From assembly GCA_013824715.1 (NCBI GenBank), contig PNOH01000036.1, forward strand, positions 1-44,476: a stretch of 44,476 nt of DNA, given 5' to 3'. Under the pieces are notes generated by a model that made no database searches, was not told the origin of the DNA, and saw only the letters and a program-made list of their open reading frames with translations. The DNA comes from Odoribacter sp. GTDB taxonomy: Bacteria; Bacteroidota; Bacteroidia; Bacteroidales; Prolixibacteraceae. Shown one piece after another: positions 17,984 through 26,556 of the stretch (its first letter is position 1; each line of letters opens with the position of its first letter). Both the position numbers and the translations under genes were made by a program.

Positions 17984-19267
17984 TTATTGTTTCAAAAACT
18001 TCAAGACATCTTTGCGGCTAGAGGTATTGACTTCAATAAAATACACTCCGTTTTTATATCGGCTGATGTCGTACCTGAGATCGTCAGAGTTTCCGGACAA
18101 TACCTTTTGGTCAATTAATGAACCGGTAACGGAATAGATTTTCAGATAACGGATTGCAGCATAATCGCGCGGTACTTTAAGTTCGATGTATTGGGTAGCC
18201 GGATTGGGATACAGCGTAATTTTGCCGGAAGCTTTTGCCAGACCCTCACTTGAAGTAATGCTGAAAATATCGGTAAACGTGGTATTGTGCACAAAATTGA
18301 TTATTGTATCACTTTTCACCGTGTTCAGCGGAAGTCTCCAGGCGTGATCTGCCGGCGGAGCATTATACACACCGTTCTTGTTGTGATCGGCATAAAAATC
18401 AATATTATATGATATTCCGGGTTTGATTTTCCAGGAAGAAATATCGAATGTAGCCGAGGCTACCGAAGCAACAACAACTGTATCCTGATAGATTCCGTTG
18501 CTGGTCTGTTTCAGAAAAAGCGTCACTTTTTGCCCAAGGTGTGGAGTCATGCCGGTAAAATGAACAGTGAGCTTGTTTTTCCAGTCCACATCGGTAAATG
18601 TAGTATTGTGTACAAAATTGAGTGTGGAATTATCGGTCACATTATTGAGAGTCAGTCTCCATGCATGATCGGCAGGCGGGACGTTATAAACACCGTTTTT
18701 GTTGTGGTCCGAATAAAAATCAACAAAATACGATTTGCCCGCTTCAATTCCATTGACATCAATTGTAAATGCTGCCGTAGTCACACTCTTTTTAACCCGT
18801 CCGATTTCCTTTTTTGTGGCCTGGTCAATCACGGCAAGCCAAAGTGTTTGCCCGACGTGAGGCGTCATGGACGTAAAATTGACTGTAAGAGTGAATGGCC
18901 CGGATGAGGCTGGAGGGTTAACAATTATTTTTCCTACCATTCCCCCACCTGCGTGCGGATTGCAATGGTAATCGTAGGTTCCCGCAGTGTTGAACGTAAA
19001 TTCATAGGTCCAGCCTGCACTTACAGCATTCCCGAAGGATTCAGGATTGGAAGGAAAAGTTGTTTTTGTTCCGTTCACATTGTGCGAACCTTGAGTGTTT
19101 GTCCAAATTACTTTATCACCAACATTAATCGTTAATTGTGATGGGGTAAAGACATAGTTCGTAACTGACACATTGTGGGTGGTCTGTCCATTTAAACTCA
19201 GTGAAAGAGCCAAAATAATAAACATGGCAAAAAAACTGAAGGTTTTTGAAGTAAAATTTGCTTTCAT
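17984..19267 (-). CDS. T9SS-secreted cupredoxin protein with twin DHNKNG repeats
   Basis: 427 residues. A signal peptide (to about residue 28) is followed by a plastocyanin-like cupredoxin domain (residues ~29-117) with all type-1 copper ligands: His62, Cys102, His105 and Met110 (GSHN; YHCNPHAGGGM). Two homologous ~100-residue beta domains follow (125-226 and 231-333), each with an acidic loop D-H-N-K-N-G-V-Y-N and the words PPADHAWRL. A type A T9SS sorting domain ends the protein (YPNPATQYIEL, then GVYFIEV). The copper domain is likely an electron carrier or metal binder outside the cell. The loop D-x-N-x-N-G looks like an EF-hand or dockerin calcium loop, which is an inference. Convergent with the HD gene. 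Confidence 0.88.
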   Translation of the reverse strand: MKANFTSKTFSFFAMFIILALSLSLNGQTTHNVSVTNYVFTPSQLTINVGDKVIWTNTQGSHNVNGTKTTFPSNPESFGNAVSAGWTYEFTFNTAGTYDYHCNPHAGGGMVGKIIVNPPASSGPFTLTVNFTSMTPHVGQTLWLAVIDQATKKEIGRVKKSVTTAAFTIDVNGIEAGKSYFVDFYSDHNKNGVYNVPPADHAWRLTLNNVTDNSTLNFVHNTTFTDVDWKNKLTVHFTGMTPHLGQKVTLFLKQTSNGIYQDTVVVASVASATFDISSWKIKPGISYNIDFYADHNKNGVYNAPPADHAWRLPLNTVKSDTIINFVHNTTFTDIFSITSSEGLAKASGKITLYPNPATQYIELKVPRDYAAIRYLKIYSVTGSLIDQKVLSGNSDDLRYDISRYKNGVYFIEVNTSSRKDVLKFLKQ

Positions 19268-19348
19268 CGGCGGCGAAAATTAAAGTGAATTATAAACTCT
19301 TGTCATATTCAGTAACACACGAGAAATCAGTTTGTTTACAATTTAAGA

Positions 19349-19356
19349 CAAATTTA
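19349..19356 (-). promoter_or_regulatory. possible -7 promoter box of the cupredoxin gene
   Basis: TAAATTTG on the minus strand fits TAnnTTTG and lies 81 bases before the start codon. No TTG is found at the expected distance upstream, so the call is weak. Confidence 0.3.
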
Positions 19357-19428
19357 TCTTTAATTCTATTTTTGCACGGATGTTATTTGTTAACCGGTAG
19401 ATTTTTTTTTATAGTTGCATCTAAATCA

Positions 19429-19464
19429 AAAATGCCCGCTCAACTGTAGCTGAACGGGCATTTT
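19429..19464 (-). terminator. rho-independent terminator of the GH5 gene
   Basis: A 10-bp perfect stem (AAAATGCCCG with CGGGCATTTT), extended by three further pairs after one mismatch, lies 22 bases beyond the stop codon of the glycosidase gene and is followed by T-rich sequence on the minus strand. It insulates the cupredoxin gene. Confidence 0.85.
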
Positions 19465-19486
19465 CATAACCTGTCAAACTCAATGG

Positions 19487-20584
19487 CTATTTCCGGATTA
19501 CTTCCTGAATCATGGCTTCGTATTTTACACCATCGCCATTCAGCAAACCAAACGAACCGCTTTTATAGTTCCAGTTTGCCGATGCAATTCCATTTTTATT
19601 AAACACCGAAATCATATCGTTGTACCAGCGAATCTTGTCTGCTTCAGGAGCGCTGTCAATAACTCCATATTCGCCGCAATACACCTGCAATCCGAGTTCC
19701 TTCGACTTTTGAAGTGGAAGCTGCATCATTTGTTCCAACTTTTCCACGCTCCATTCCACTCCAACCCAATCTTTGGCAATGGCTTGCTGGTCGGGCGACA
19801 GTACATCAAATTCTTCCTGTGTCAGTAAAACTCCGGGATAATGAATTGGACCTGAATAATCGCGAATACCTGTCCAACTTGCCTGGTGATGGGTAAGAGG
19901 GAATGGTTCATAAAAATGAAAACTCAGAATGATGTTTTTATCAACCGGCACTTTCAATACATCAAAAGTACTGGCCGATTGCCACTTGTTTGAGCCTACG
20001 ACAATGATACGCTCCGGTTCCACCACCCGGATAGCTTTCATGGCATTGGCCAGGAGGTTATTCCATTGTTCCGGGTCGTCGGCAACAGCTTCGTTCATCA
20101 GTTCGTATGCCACGTCAGATAGCGGATAGTCTTTCAGTACGGAAGAAAGATCGATCCAAAGCCGGTAGAACTTTTCCTGTTCCAGTGGGTCAGTCCAAAG
20201 CGGTTTAGTTTCGGCATTAAAATGGTGCGAACGTAAAATATGAAGGTCCACAATCACTTTAAGCTGATGTTTCCGGCACCAGTCCAGACAGTTGGTCATC
20301 AGTTTAAAAGCATCTTCATGGCGGACACCGTTTTCATCCCACATTTGTTCTTCGTCAATAGGCAAGCGCAGGTGATCGAAGCCCAGCGATTTAATCATCA
20401 ATACATCCTTTTCCTGAAAAAAGCTGTCACGCTTGCTACCGCGGGCATCCGACTGCGAAAGCCAGTGCGCGATATTAGTTCCCTTAAAGATTTTGAAATC
20501 GGCTGGCGATCCGTTTGAAACAGGTTTAGGCTTACATGAAGATATAAGCACAATGGCAAAAGCTAATAAAAGAAGGTTTTTCAT
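19487..20584 (-). CDS. glycoside hydrolase family 5 lipoprotein (cellulase-like)
   Basis: 365 residues. A lipoprotein signal peptide ends at Cys17 (LISSC), so the enzyme is likely anchored in the outer membrane. The rest is a GH5 (beta/alpha)8 barrel: KGTNIAHWLS near the start, LGFDHLRLPID with the conserved arginine, VIVDLHI, the acid/base Glu165 in YELMNEA, and the nucleophile Glu305 in YCGEYGV. The family splits beta-1,4 or beta-1,3 glycosidic bonds in glucans, mannans and related chains; the exact substrate cannot be told. No SusC/SusD pair or other carbohydrase adjoins it, so it is not in a typical polysaccharide utilisation locus. Confidence 0.92.
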   Translation of the reverse strand: MKNLLLLAFAIVLISSCKPKPVSNGSPADFKIFKGTNIAHWLSQSDARGSKRDSFFQEKDVLMIKSLGFDHLRLPIDEEQMWDENGVRHEDAFKLMTNCLDWCRKHQLKVIVDLHILRSHHFNAETKPLWTDPLEQEKFYRLWIDLSSVLKDYPLSDVAYELMNEAVADDPEQWNNLLANAMKAIRVVEPERIIVVGSNKWQSASTFDVLKVPVDKNIILSFHFYEPFPLTHHQASWTGIRDYSGPIHYPGVLLTQEEFDVLSPDQQAIAKDWVGVEWSVEKLEQMMQLPLQKSKELGLQVYCGEYGVIDSAPEADKIRWYNDMISVFNKNGIASANWNYKSGSFGLLNGDGVKYEAMIQEVIRK

Positions 20585-20833
20585 CGGATTTAGATTTTGT
20601 TGGTTGGTAAAAAGTTAATTTACTGCCAATTTATGGTTTTTTCATGAAAGTTCCAATCCCGGACAATACTCTTATGACTGCCTTCGGTGCGCGGGGAGCA
20701 TTTCTTAGATCAGCATTTGCTACCATGAAATAATGTCGGTAAATCATGATTCTCGTCTGAAATAATTGGTCAGTTTATCATTTTTTTTCATTTCCTTTAC
20801 TATATCAAACAAAATTAGTTTCCTCACTTTCAA

Positions 20834-20841
20834 TAGGTTTG
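20834..20841 (+). promoter_or_regulatory. possible -7 promoter box of the receiver/kinase gene
   Basis: TAGGTTTG fits TAnnTTTG and lies 22 bases before the start codon at 20864, a typical distance. A clear TTG at -33 is missing (TTA is nearest). The rest of the 279-bp gap from 20585 shows no other feature. Confidence 0.35.
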
Positions 20842-20863
20842 AAGGGCTGTAAAATAATGCAAA

Positions 20864-22027
20864 ATGAATAATCCAAAAACTGAAAGGCTATCGATACTGG
20901 CGGTAGATGATAATCAGATGAACCTGATGGTAATGAGAAGTATGTTCAAATATCAGGATTATCGGCTTTATTATGCCGACTGCGGAAAGCTGGCTATTGA
21001 GATGGCCAGGCAAATTCGGCCAGATATGATTTTACTTGACGTGGTAATGCCCGATCTTAGCGGATTCGAGGTATGCCGCATTTTAAAAGAAGATGACTAT
21101 TTCAAGGATATTCCGGTTCTTTTTATTACTGCGGCCGACGAAATTGAATTTATAATTAAAGGATTCGAGTCCGGAGGGGTTGATTATATTACGAAACCTT
21201 TCCGTAAAGAGGAAATCATGCTTCGCATCAAAACCCATTTTGAGTATAAACTGACCCGCGACCAGCTTTTTGAAACTACCGTGACGCTGATGAGATTGAA
21301 TAAAGTGAAAGACCGGCTGTATTCGATCATCGGACACGATTTGCGAAACCCCATCGGCAATGTCAAAATGGTGCTTGAATTTATGTCGAAAGGAATCATA
21401 GACCCTACCAAAGGCGACCAGTATAAAAAAACAGTTAACGAATTGCTGCGCAACACCGATGAGGTATTTTCGCTGCTCGAAAACCTGACTGCCTGGACGA
21501 CATCCGAAAGTGGTAAGCTGGCTAATATTCCCGAAAACCTTAAACTTAAAGAGGCGGCAGTTAGCATTGTTAACCTTTATCAGGCCGGTTTTAGCAGCAA
21601 GAACATCAAACTCTCTATTAACATTGAACCTGAACATGTGGTTTTTGCCGACCTTCACATGATAAAGACAGTTATCAGAAACCTGTTTTCGAATGCCATC
21701 AAATATACTCCCGAGGGCGGAACTATTACCTTCAATTCGTGGATGAACGACCAAACCGTCAATATCTGCGTTTCTGATACCGGCAAAGGAATGACTCAGG
21801 GTGAAATTGATAAAATTCTGAATTCCGACTTTTACTATTCAGCGATTGGACCAGATGATGAAAGCGGCAGAGGACTTGGCCTGAAACTATGTAAAGATTT
21901 TATTGAAAAAAGTGAAGGGAAAATCTGGATCGATAGTATTCCAGGAGAAGGAACTCAGGTGTTTTTCACTCTTCCGGCGCAAAAAGCAGAAATCGTTATT
22001 GAAGACGCCAGAACCTTGGTTTGGTAA
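20864..22027 (+). CDS. soluble response regulator-histidine kinase fusion
   Basis: 387 residues with no membrane segment. Residues ~9-128 are a receiver domain with the acidic pair Asp15-Asp16, the phospho-acceptor Asp59 (ILLDVVMPDLSG) and Lys111 (ITKPF). A linker leads to a HisKA dimerisation domain with the phospho-histidine His158 in IIGHDLRNP. The ATPase domain has the N box (IRNLFSNAIKYTPEGG), the G1 box SDTGKGM and the G2 box GRGLGLKLC. The receiver precedes the kinase, so the kinase is probably gated by phosphorylation from another kinase. No output domain and no adjacent partner. It ends six bases from the convergent decarboxylase operon. Confidence 0.92.
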   Translation: MNNPKTERLSILAVDDNQMNLMVMRSMFKYQDYRLYYADCGKLAIEMARQIRPDMILLDVVMPDLSGFEVCRILKEDDYFKDIPVLFITAADEIEFIIKGFESGGVDYITKPFRKEEIMLRIKTHFEYKLTRDQLFETTVTLMRLNKVKDRLYSIIGHDLRNPIGNVKMVLEFMSKGIIDPTKGDQYKKTVNELLRNTDEVFSLLENLTAWTTSESGKLANIPENLKLKEAAVSIVNLYQAGFSSKNIKLSINIEPEHVVFADLHMIKTVIRNLFSNAIKYTPEGGTITFNSWMNDQTVNICVSDTGKGMTQGEIDKILNSDFYYSAIGPDDESGRGLGLKLCKDFIEKSEGKIWIDSIPGEGTQVFFTLPAQKAEIVIEDARTLVW

Positions 22028-22032
22028 CTTTA

Positions 22033-23187
22033 TTATGCCAGAAAGCTGAGCAGAATACCGGCGGCAACTGCCGAACCGATCACACCGGCTACGTTTGGCC
22101 CCATTGCGTGCATGAGCAAATGGTTTGTTTTGTCGTATTCCAAACCCACAACCTGCGAAACACGGGCGCTGTCGGGCACTGCCGAAACTCCGGCATTACC
22201 AATCAGCGGGTTCATTTTGTTACCTTCTTTCAAAAACAGGTTGATGATTTTCACAAACATCACCCCGCCAAAAGTAGCAATCACAAAAGAGAATGCACCG
22301 AGTATGAATATTCCTACTGATTTAACGGTCAGGAAAGTAGTAGCCTGGGTTGATGCACCAACAGTTAACCCAATCAGGATGGTCACAATGTCAATCATCG
22401 GGCCTTTTGCAGTATCTGCCAAACGTTTGGTAACGCCACTTTCTTTGAGCAGGTTCCCGAAGAAAAGCATACCCAAAAGTGGAAGACCGCTGGGAACAAT
22501 AAACGTTGTGAGCAACATACCTGCAATGGCAAAGATTACTTTTTCCACTTTTGACACTACACGCGGAGGTTTCATGCGGATTAGCCGTTCTTTCGGAGTA
22601 GTTAATAAACGCATGACCGGAGGTTGAATTACTGGTACGAGCGCCATGTACGAATAAGCGGCAATGGCAATAGCGCCCATCAATTCGGGAGCAAGTTTCG
22701 AGGATAGGAATATAGCTGTTGGTCCGTCAGCGCCACCAATAATGGCAATTGCACCAGCTTCTGTCGGACTAAAACCCAACGCCAAAGCAATACAGTAAGC
22801 GCCAAATATTCCTAACTGGGCAGCAGCACCTATCAGGATAAGTTTGGGGTTCGAAATCAAAGCCGAAAAGTCGGTCATTGCACCAATTCCAAGAAAAATG
22901 AGGGGAGGATATATGCCCTGAAGTACCCCGAAATAGAGATAATTCATAACGCTGCCAGATTCATAAACACCTATCTGATAGCCGGGAGCAAATGCAACAT
23001 TTCCTATCAAAATACCAAAACCAATCGGGATCAGCAACATCGGTTCAAATTCTTTTGCGATGGCCAGATAAATAAAAACCAAACCTACACAAATCATAAT
23101 AACGTGACCGATGGTCATGTTCGCAAAAGCAGTAAATTGAAGGAATTGCGCTAAGTGTTCGATAATAAAATCAATGAATTTACCCAT
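22033..23187 (-). CDS. Na+-translocating decarboxylase beta subunit (methylmalonyl-CoA decarboxylase type)
   Basis: 384 residues with about ten membrane segments. It belongs to the OadB/MmdB/GcdB family: it begins near a helix with NMTIGHVIMICVGLVFIYLAI and contains PLIFLGIGAMTDFSALI, the motif GGADGPTAIFLSSKLAP and, near the C-terminus, PLIGNAGVSAVPDSARV. In characterised complexes this subunit decarboxylates the carboxybiotin on the carrier and couples that to pumping of Na+ out of the cell. It is the last gene of the minus-strand operon, four bases after the biotin carrier gene. Confidence 0.95.
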   Translation of the reverse strand: MGKFIDFIIEHLAQFLQFTAFANMTIGHVIMICVGLVFIYLAIAKEFEPMLLIPIGFGILIGNVAFAPGYQIGVYESGSVMNYLYFGVLQGIYPPLIFLGIGAMTDFSALISNPKLILIGAAAQLGIFGAYCIALALGFSPTEAGAIAIIGGADGPTAIFLSSKLAPELMGAIAIAAYSYMALVPVIQPPVMRLLTTPKERLIRMKPPRVVSKVEKVIFAIAGMLLTTFIVPSGLPLLGMLFFGNLLKESGVTKRLADTAKGPMIDIVTILIGLTVGASTQATTFLTVKSVGIFILGAFSFVIATFGGVMFVKIINLFLKEGNKMNPLIGNAGVSAVPDSARVSQVVGLEYDKTNHLLMHAMGPNVAGVIGSAVAAGILLSFLA

Positions 23188-23190
23188 GTC

Positions 23191-23634
23191 TTAGTCTCCT
23201 ATAATTATTAGCACATCGCCTTCCATCACACTGTCGCCTTTATGCTTCAGTATCGAAACCACCTTGCCTGCTTTATCGGCTTCAATGTTGTTTTCCATTT
23301 TCATGGCTTCCAGCATCAGCAGTTTTTGTCCCATTTTTACATCATCGCCTTCTCTCACAAACATTTCCAGAATAACTCCCGGTAGCGGCGATTTGATGCT
23401 TCCTGCACCTTTGGGGCCGGCAGGGCTACTGGTTTTGGCAACCGATGGATGGCTGTCGGTAGAAGGAATTACCGTTTGGCGAATTAATTTCGGAGTTTTT
23501 GTAGCTTTCATCGTTTTATCAACTTCAACTTTATACAAAGTCCCGTTTACTTCAACTTCGGCAAGGTTGTCTTCAACATTGAGAATCTCGGTGTCGTATT
23601 GATTGCCGTTTATGATAAATTTGAATTTTTTCAT
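23191..23634 (-). CDS. biotin carboxyl carrier subunit of the decarboxylase
   Basis: 147 residues. The C-terminal half (from residue ~79) is a biotinyl domain with the motif EAMKMEN, where Lys112 carries biotin. The N-terminal ~50 residues are a beta-rich region seen in decarboxylase gamma subunits (FKFIINGNQYDTEI) and a short Pro/Ser/Gly linker joins the two. It would shuttle the carboxyl group between the carboxyltransferase (24550-26109) and the membrane beta subunit, and lies directly between the OadG-like and beta-subunit genes. Confidence 0.95.
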   Translation of the reverse strand: MKKFKFIINGNQYDTEILNVEDNLAEVEVNGTLYKVEVDKTMKATKTPKLIRQTVIPSTDSHPSVAKTSSPAGPKGAGSIKSPLPGVILEMFVREGDDVKMGQKLLMLEAMKMENNIEADKAGKVVSILKHKGDSVMEGDVLIIIGD

Positions 23635-23645
23635 TTCTCTAATTG

Positions 23646-24545
23646 TTAACGAGGTGATTTTCTAAGTGTATATATTTTTGAACTCCACGGAGAATAGTTT
23701 CTTGATACTTTCTGAATAGTCAGAACGGTATTTTCCTCATCGTGCAACTCGCTTTGGTACAAGTATAAAGCCAAAGCAATCGCGGCATTTACTTCTCCTG
23801 ACATTTCTTCATCCTTAGCAATATTGCCGACCATTACTGGCATCTTTTCTTTTTTTGGAATTGCTTTCCGGATAAAGAACCTGCCCATGTTTTTGTATAT
23901 GATAAAAAGAATAGTCAATGCTGAAAATACAACGAACATGGCAATCATGGTCATCCCGATTCCGAATGGATCCATTTCTACAAAACTTTCTCCAGCCGAT
24001 TTTTTCTTGGTATAATCGTTATTTGCACCAGGAGTTGATTTTTCCAGATATACCCAATTTTGACTTTCATTGGTTGGTCTTCCATAAGTAACGTCAGCTT
24101 TATGGTCTGCCGGAAGCTCAACTTTGTCGATCAGCGTTTTGCCGCTTGCATCGAACAATGCGATGGTTTTTGCATCCTTTAGATGGAAATTTAAATGAAA
24201 AATACCACGGGTTGGTTTATCATCAGCCCAGAAAACCATATAATTTCTCGACGAAATCTTTGTAGCCGGATCGCCGGTAGGAATCCAGTATTTAGTTGGA
24301 TTGCCGAGGTCGTCGGTTAAGTAACATCCGCCGATATTTACCGTGTTGTATGCCGAATTGAATATTTCAATCCAGGCCGTATGCACCCCAAAATCATCAA
24401 CGCTGCTTGAATCGTTCAGTACCAATATTTCGTTGAATTTTAAGTCGCCGGCATTTTGAGCCTTCACCAGATTAGTTCCTGCAACGATCAGTATGAGCGC
24501 TGCAATTCCGGATAAAAAATGGTCAATTCTTCTCTGCATCATCAT
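23646..24545 (-). CDS. lamin-tail domain/OadG fusion, small decarboxylase subunit
   Basis: 299 residues, over twice the size of ordinary OadG/MmdD subunits. A signal peptide or membrane anchor (residues ~11-28) precedes a lamin-tail-like Ig domain (about 33-175: FNEILVLNDSS, AWIEIFNSAYNTVNIGG, STPGANND). A membrane helix (194-217) and a cytoplasmic tail (250-299, AAIALALYLY) then follow as in OadG. In related pumps the OadG helix and tail hold the complex together. The position in the operon, between carboxyltransferase and biotin carrier, fits that role. The extracytoplasmic domain is an addition of unknown purpose; its lamin-tail assignment is by pattern only. Confidence 0.87.
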   Translation of the reverse strand: MMMQRRIDHFLSGIAALILIVAGTNLVKAQNAGDLKFNEILVLNDSSSVDDFGVHTAWIEIFNSAYNTVNIGGCYLTDDLGNPTKYWIPTGDPATKISSRNYMVFWADDKPTRGIFHLNFHLKDAKTIALFDASGKTLIDKVELPADHKADVTYGRPTNESQNWVYLEKSTPGANNDYTKKKSAGESFVEMDPFGIGMTMIAMFVVFSALTILFIIYKNMGRFFIRKAIPKKEKMPVMVGNIAKDEEMSGEVNAAIALALYLYQSELHDEENTVLTIQKVSRNYSPWSSKIYTLRKSPR

Positions 24546-24549
24546 TTAG

Positions 24550-26109
24550 TTATAATGGAAGGTTAGCATGTTTCTTGGCTGGCATAAAATCTTTCTTGGT
24601 TGCCAGGGCCTGAAGGGCACGGATAATCCGGAACCGGGTGTTTCTCGGTTCAATTATGTCATCAATGTAACCATATTCGGCTGCTTTATAGGGATTTGCA
24701 AATTTTTCCTTGTATTCTTCTTCTTGTTTGGCAATGTATTCTGCACGTTCAATTTCATTTTCAATAGCAGTAATTTTTTTGCCCCGAAGTACTTCAATAG
24801 CGCCTTTAGGTCCCATTACTGCAATCTCGCCTGTTGGCCAGGAATAATTAATATCGCCACGAAGGTGTTTTGAACTCATTACGCAATAGGCGCCACCATA
24901 TGCTTTCCGGAGAATAACCGTCACTTTTGGAACTGTTGCCGATCCGTATGCAAACAATAATTTGGCTCCATGTGTGATAATTCCGCCGTATTCCTGAGCT
25001 GTTCCCGGAAGGAATCCCGGTACATCAACAAGGGTTACAATTGGAATATTAAATGCATCGCAGAACCGAACAAAACGGGCAGCTTTGCGCGAAGCATTGA
25101 TGTCGAGTACCCCGGCAAGATAGTTTGGCTGATTGGCAACGATACCAGTTGAAATACCGTTAAAACGGGCGAACCCGATCACAATATTCTGTGCGTAGTT
25201 ACGGTGAACTTCAAAAAATTCGTTGTAGTCAACAATTGAATGAATTACATCTTTAACATCGTAAGGTTTGTTCGGATTGTCGGGAATCACCGAATTGAGA
25301 GAATCTTCCAAACGATCGATCGGATCGTCACAAGGAATCAATGGTGCATCTTCCAGGTTGTTTTGCGGAAGATAGCTCAATAGTTTTCGGATTAGCAGGA
25401 TTCCTTCCTGTTCGTCTTCAGCAACAAAGTGAGTAACACCTGATTTTGATCCGTGAACTGAAGCGCCACCCAATTGTTCGTCGGTTACTACTTCGCCCGT
25501 GACCGCTTTCACCACTTTAGGCCCTGTTACAAACATGTAGCTGGTGTTCTTGCTCATGATGATGAAATCGGTCAATGCTGGTGAATAAACAGCGCCACCG
25601 GCACATGGCCCGAAAATGGCAGAAATCTGAGGAACGACACCTGAAGCCATGATGTTCCGCTCGAATATTTCGGCATAACCGGCCAAGGCGGTAACACCTT
25701 CCTGAATACGTGCGCCGCCTGAGTCATTGATACCAATCACAGGAGCGCCTACTTTCATGGCCATGTCCATTACCTTGCATATTTTGAGTGCATAAGTTTC
25801 AGACAATGAACCTCCAAAAACAGTGAAGTCTTGCGCATATAAATACACAACGCGTCCATCAATAGTCCCTTGACCGGTTACAACGCCGTCGCCCAGAAAT
25901 TTGTTTTTTTCCATTCCAAAGTTGACGCAACGGTGTGTCACGAACATGTCGTATTCTTCAAAACTGCCTTCGTCAAGCAACAGTTCGATTCGTTCGCGGG
26001 CGGTTAATTTGCCCTTTTCGTGCTGTGCTTGAATTCTTTTTTCTCCACCTCCGAGTTTTGCTTCCACTCGCAGGTCAATGAGTTTTTCTATTTTATCCTG
26101 GTTTTTCAT
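24550..26109 (-). CDS. acyl-CoA carboxyltransferase (methylmalonyl-CoA decarboxylase alpha / propionyl-CoA carboxylase beta type)
   Basis: 519 residues, full length for the family. Two crotonase-like halves are visible: the first with [21 protein letters not shown] and the acyl-CoA site [14 protein letters not shown] followed by [13 protein letters not shown]; the second with [15 protein letters not shown], then [13 protein letters not shown]. The enzyme moves the carboxyl of methylmalonyl-CoA to biotin on the carrier protein. The same fold also works in propionyl-CoA carboxylase, but no biotin carboxylase gene is present and a Na+-pump beta subunit is, so the decarboxylating direction is favoured. 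Confidence 0.95.
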   Translation of the reverse strand: MKNQDKIEKLIDLRVEAKLGGGEKRIQAQHEKGKLTARERIELLLDEGSFEEYDMFVTHRCVNFGMEKNKFLGDGVVTGQGTIDGRVVYLYAQDFTVFGGSLSETYALKICKVMDMAMKVGAPVIGINDSGGARIQEGVTALAGYAEIFERNIMASGVVPQISAIFGPCAGGAVYSPALTDFIIMSKNTSYMFVTGPKVVKAVTGEVVTDEQLGGASVHGSKSGVTHFVAEDEQEGILLIRKLLSYLPQNNLEDAPLIPCDDPIDRLEDSLNSVIPDNPNKPYDVKDVIHSIVDYNEFFEVHRNYAQNIVIGFARFNGISTGIVANQPNYLAGVLDINASRKAARFVRFCDAFNIPIVTLVDVPGFLPGTAQEYGGIITHGAKLLFAYGSATVPKVTVILRKAYGGAYCVMSSKHLRGDINYSWPTGEIAVMGPKGAIEVLRGKKITAIENEIERAEYIAKQEEEYKEKFANPYKAAEYGYIDDIIEPRNTRFRIIRALQALATKKDFMPAKKHANLPL

Positions 26110-26133
26110 TGGTTGTATGGATAGATAAGTTGA

Positions 26134-26538
26134 TTATTTATCAGAACATAGTTCAGTTAATACACCCAGTGTTGATTTTGGGTGAAGGAATCCGATGGTC
26201 AATCCTTCAGCACCTTTACGTCCGGCTTTATCAATGAGTTGGACGCCTTTTGAAGCAACATCATTCAATGCTTCGTTTACGTTTTCAACTGCAAATGCCA
26301 GATGGTGTACTCCAGGTCCTTTCTTTTCAATAAACTTACCAATCGGGCCTTCCGGATCAGTTGATTCCAGCAGTTCAATTTTGGTCTGCCCAACTTTGAA
26401 GAAGGCTGTTTTAACTTTCTGGTCGGCCACTTCTTCAACAGCATAACACTTCAGGCCCAAAACATTTTCATAGTATGGAATGGCCTCTTCCAGATTGGCA
26501 ACAGCTATCCCAATGTGTTCAATATGTGATATTTCCAT
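26134..26538 (-). CDS. mce: methylmalonyl-CoA epimerase
   Basis: 134 residues, normal length. It belongs to the glyoxalase/vicinal-oxygen-chelate family: two beta-alpha-beta-beta-beta modules with metal ligands in IEHIGIAV (His8) and PGVHHLAFAV, and a final glutamate in GVLTELCSD. It interconverts the (2R) and (2S) forms of methylmalonyl-CoA, the step between methylmalonyl-CoA mutase and the decarboxylase. It sits between the CoA-transferase and carboxyltransferase genes, with short gaps that imply one transcript. Confidence 0.95.
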   Translation of the reverse strand: MEISHIEHIGIAVANLEEAIPYYENVLGLKCYAVEEVADQKVKTAFFKVGQTKIELLESTDPEGPIGKFIEKKGPGVHHLAFAVENVNEALNDVASKGVQLIDKAGRKGAEGLTIGFLHPKSTLGVLTELCSDK

Positions 26539-26556
26539 TTTGAGTTGTATTTTATA

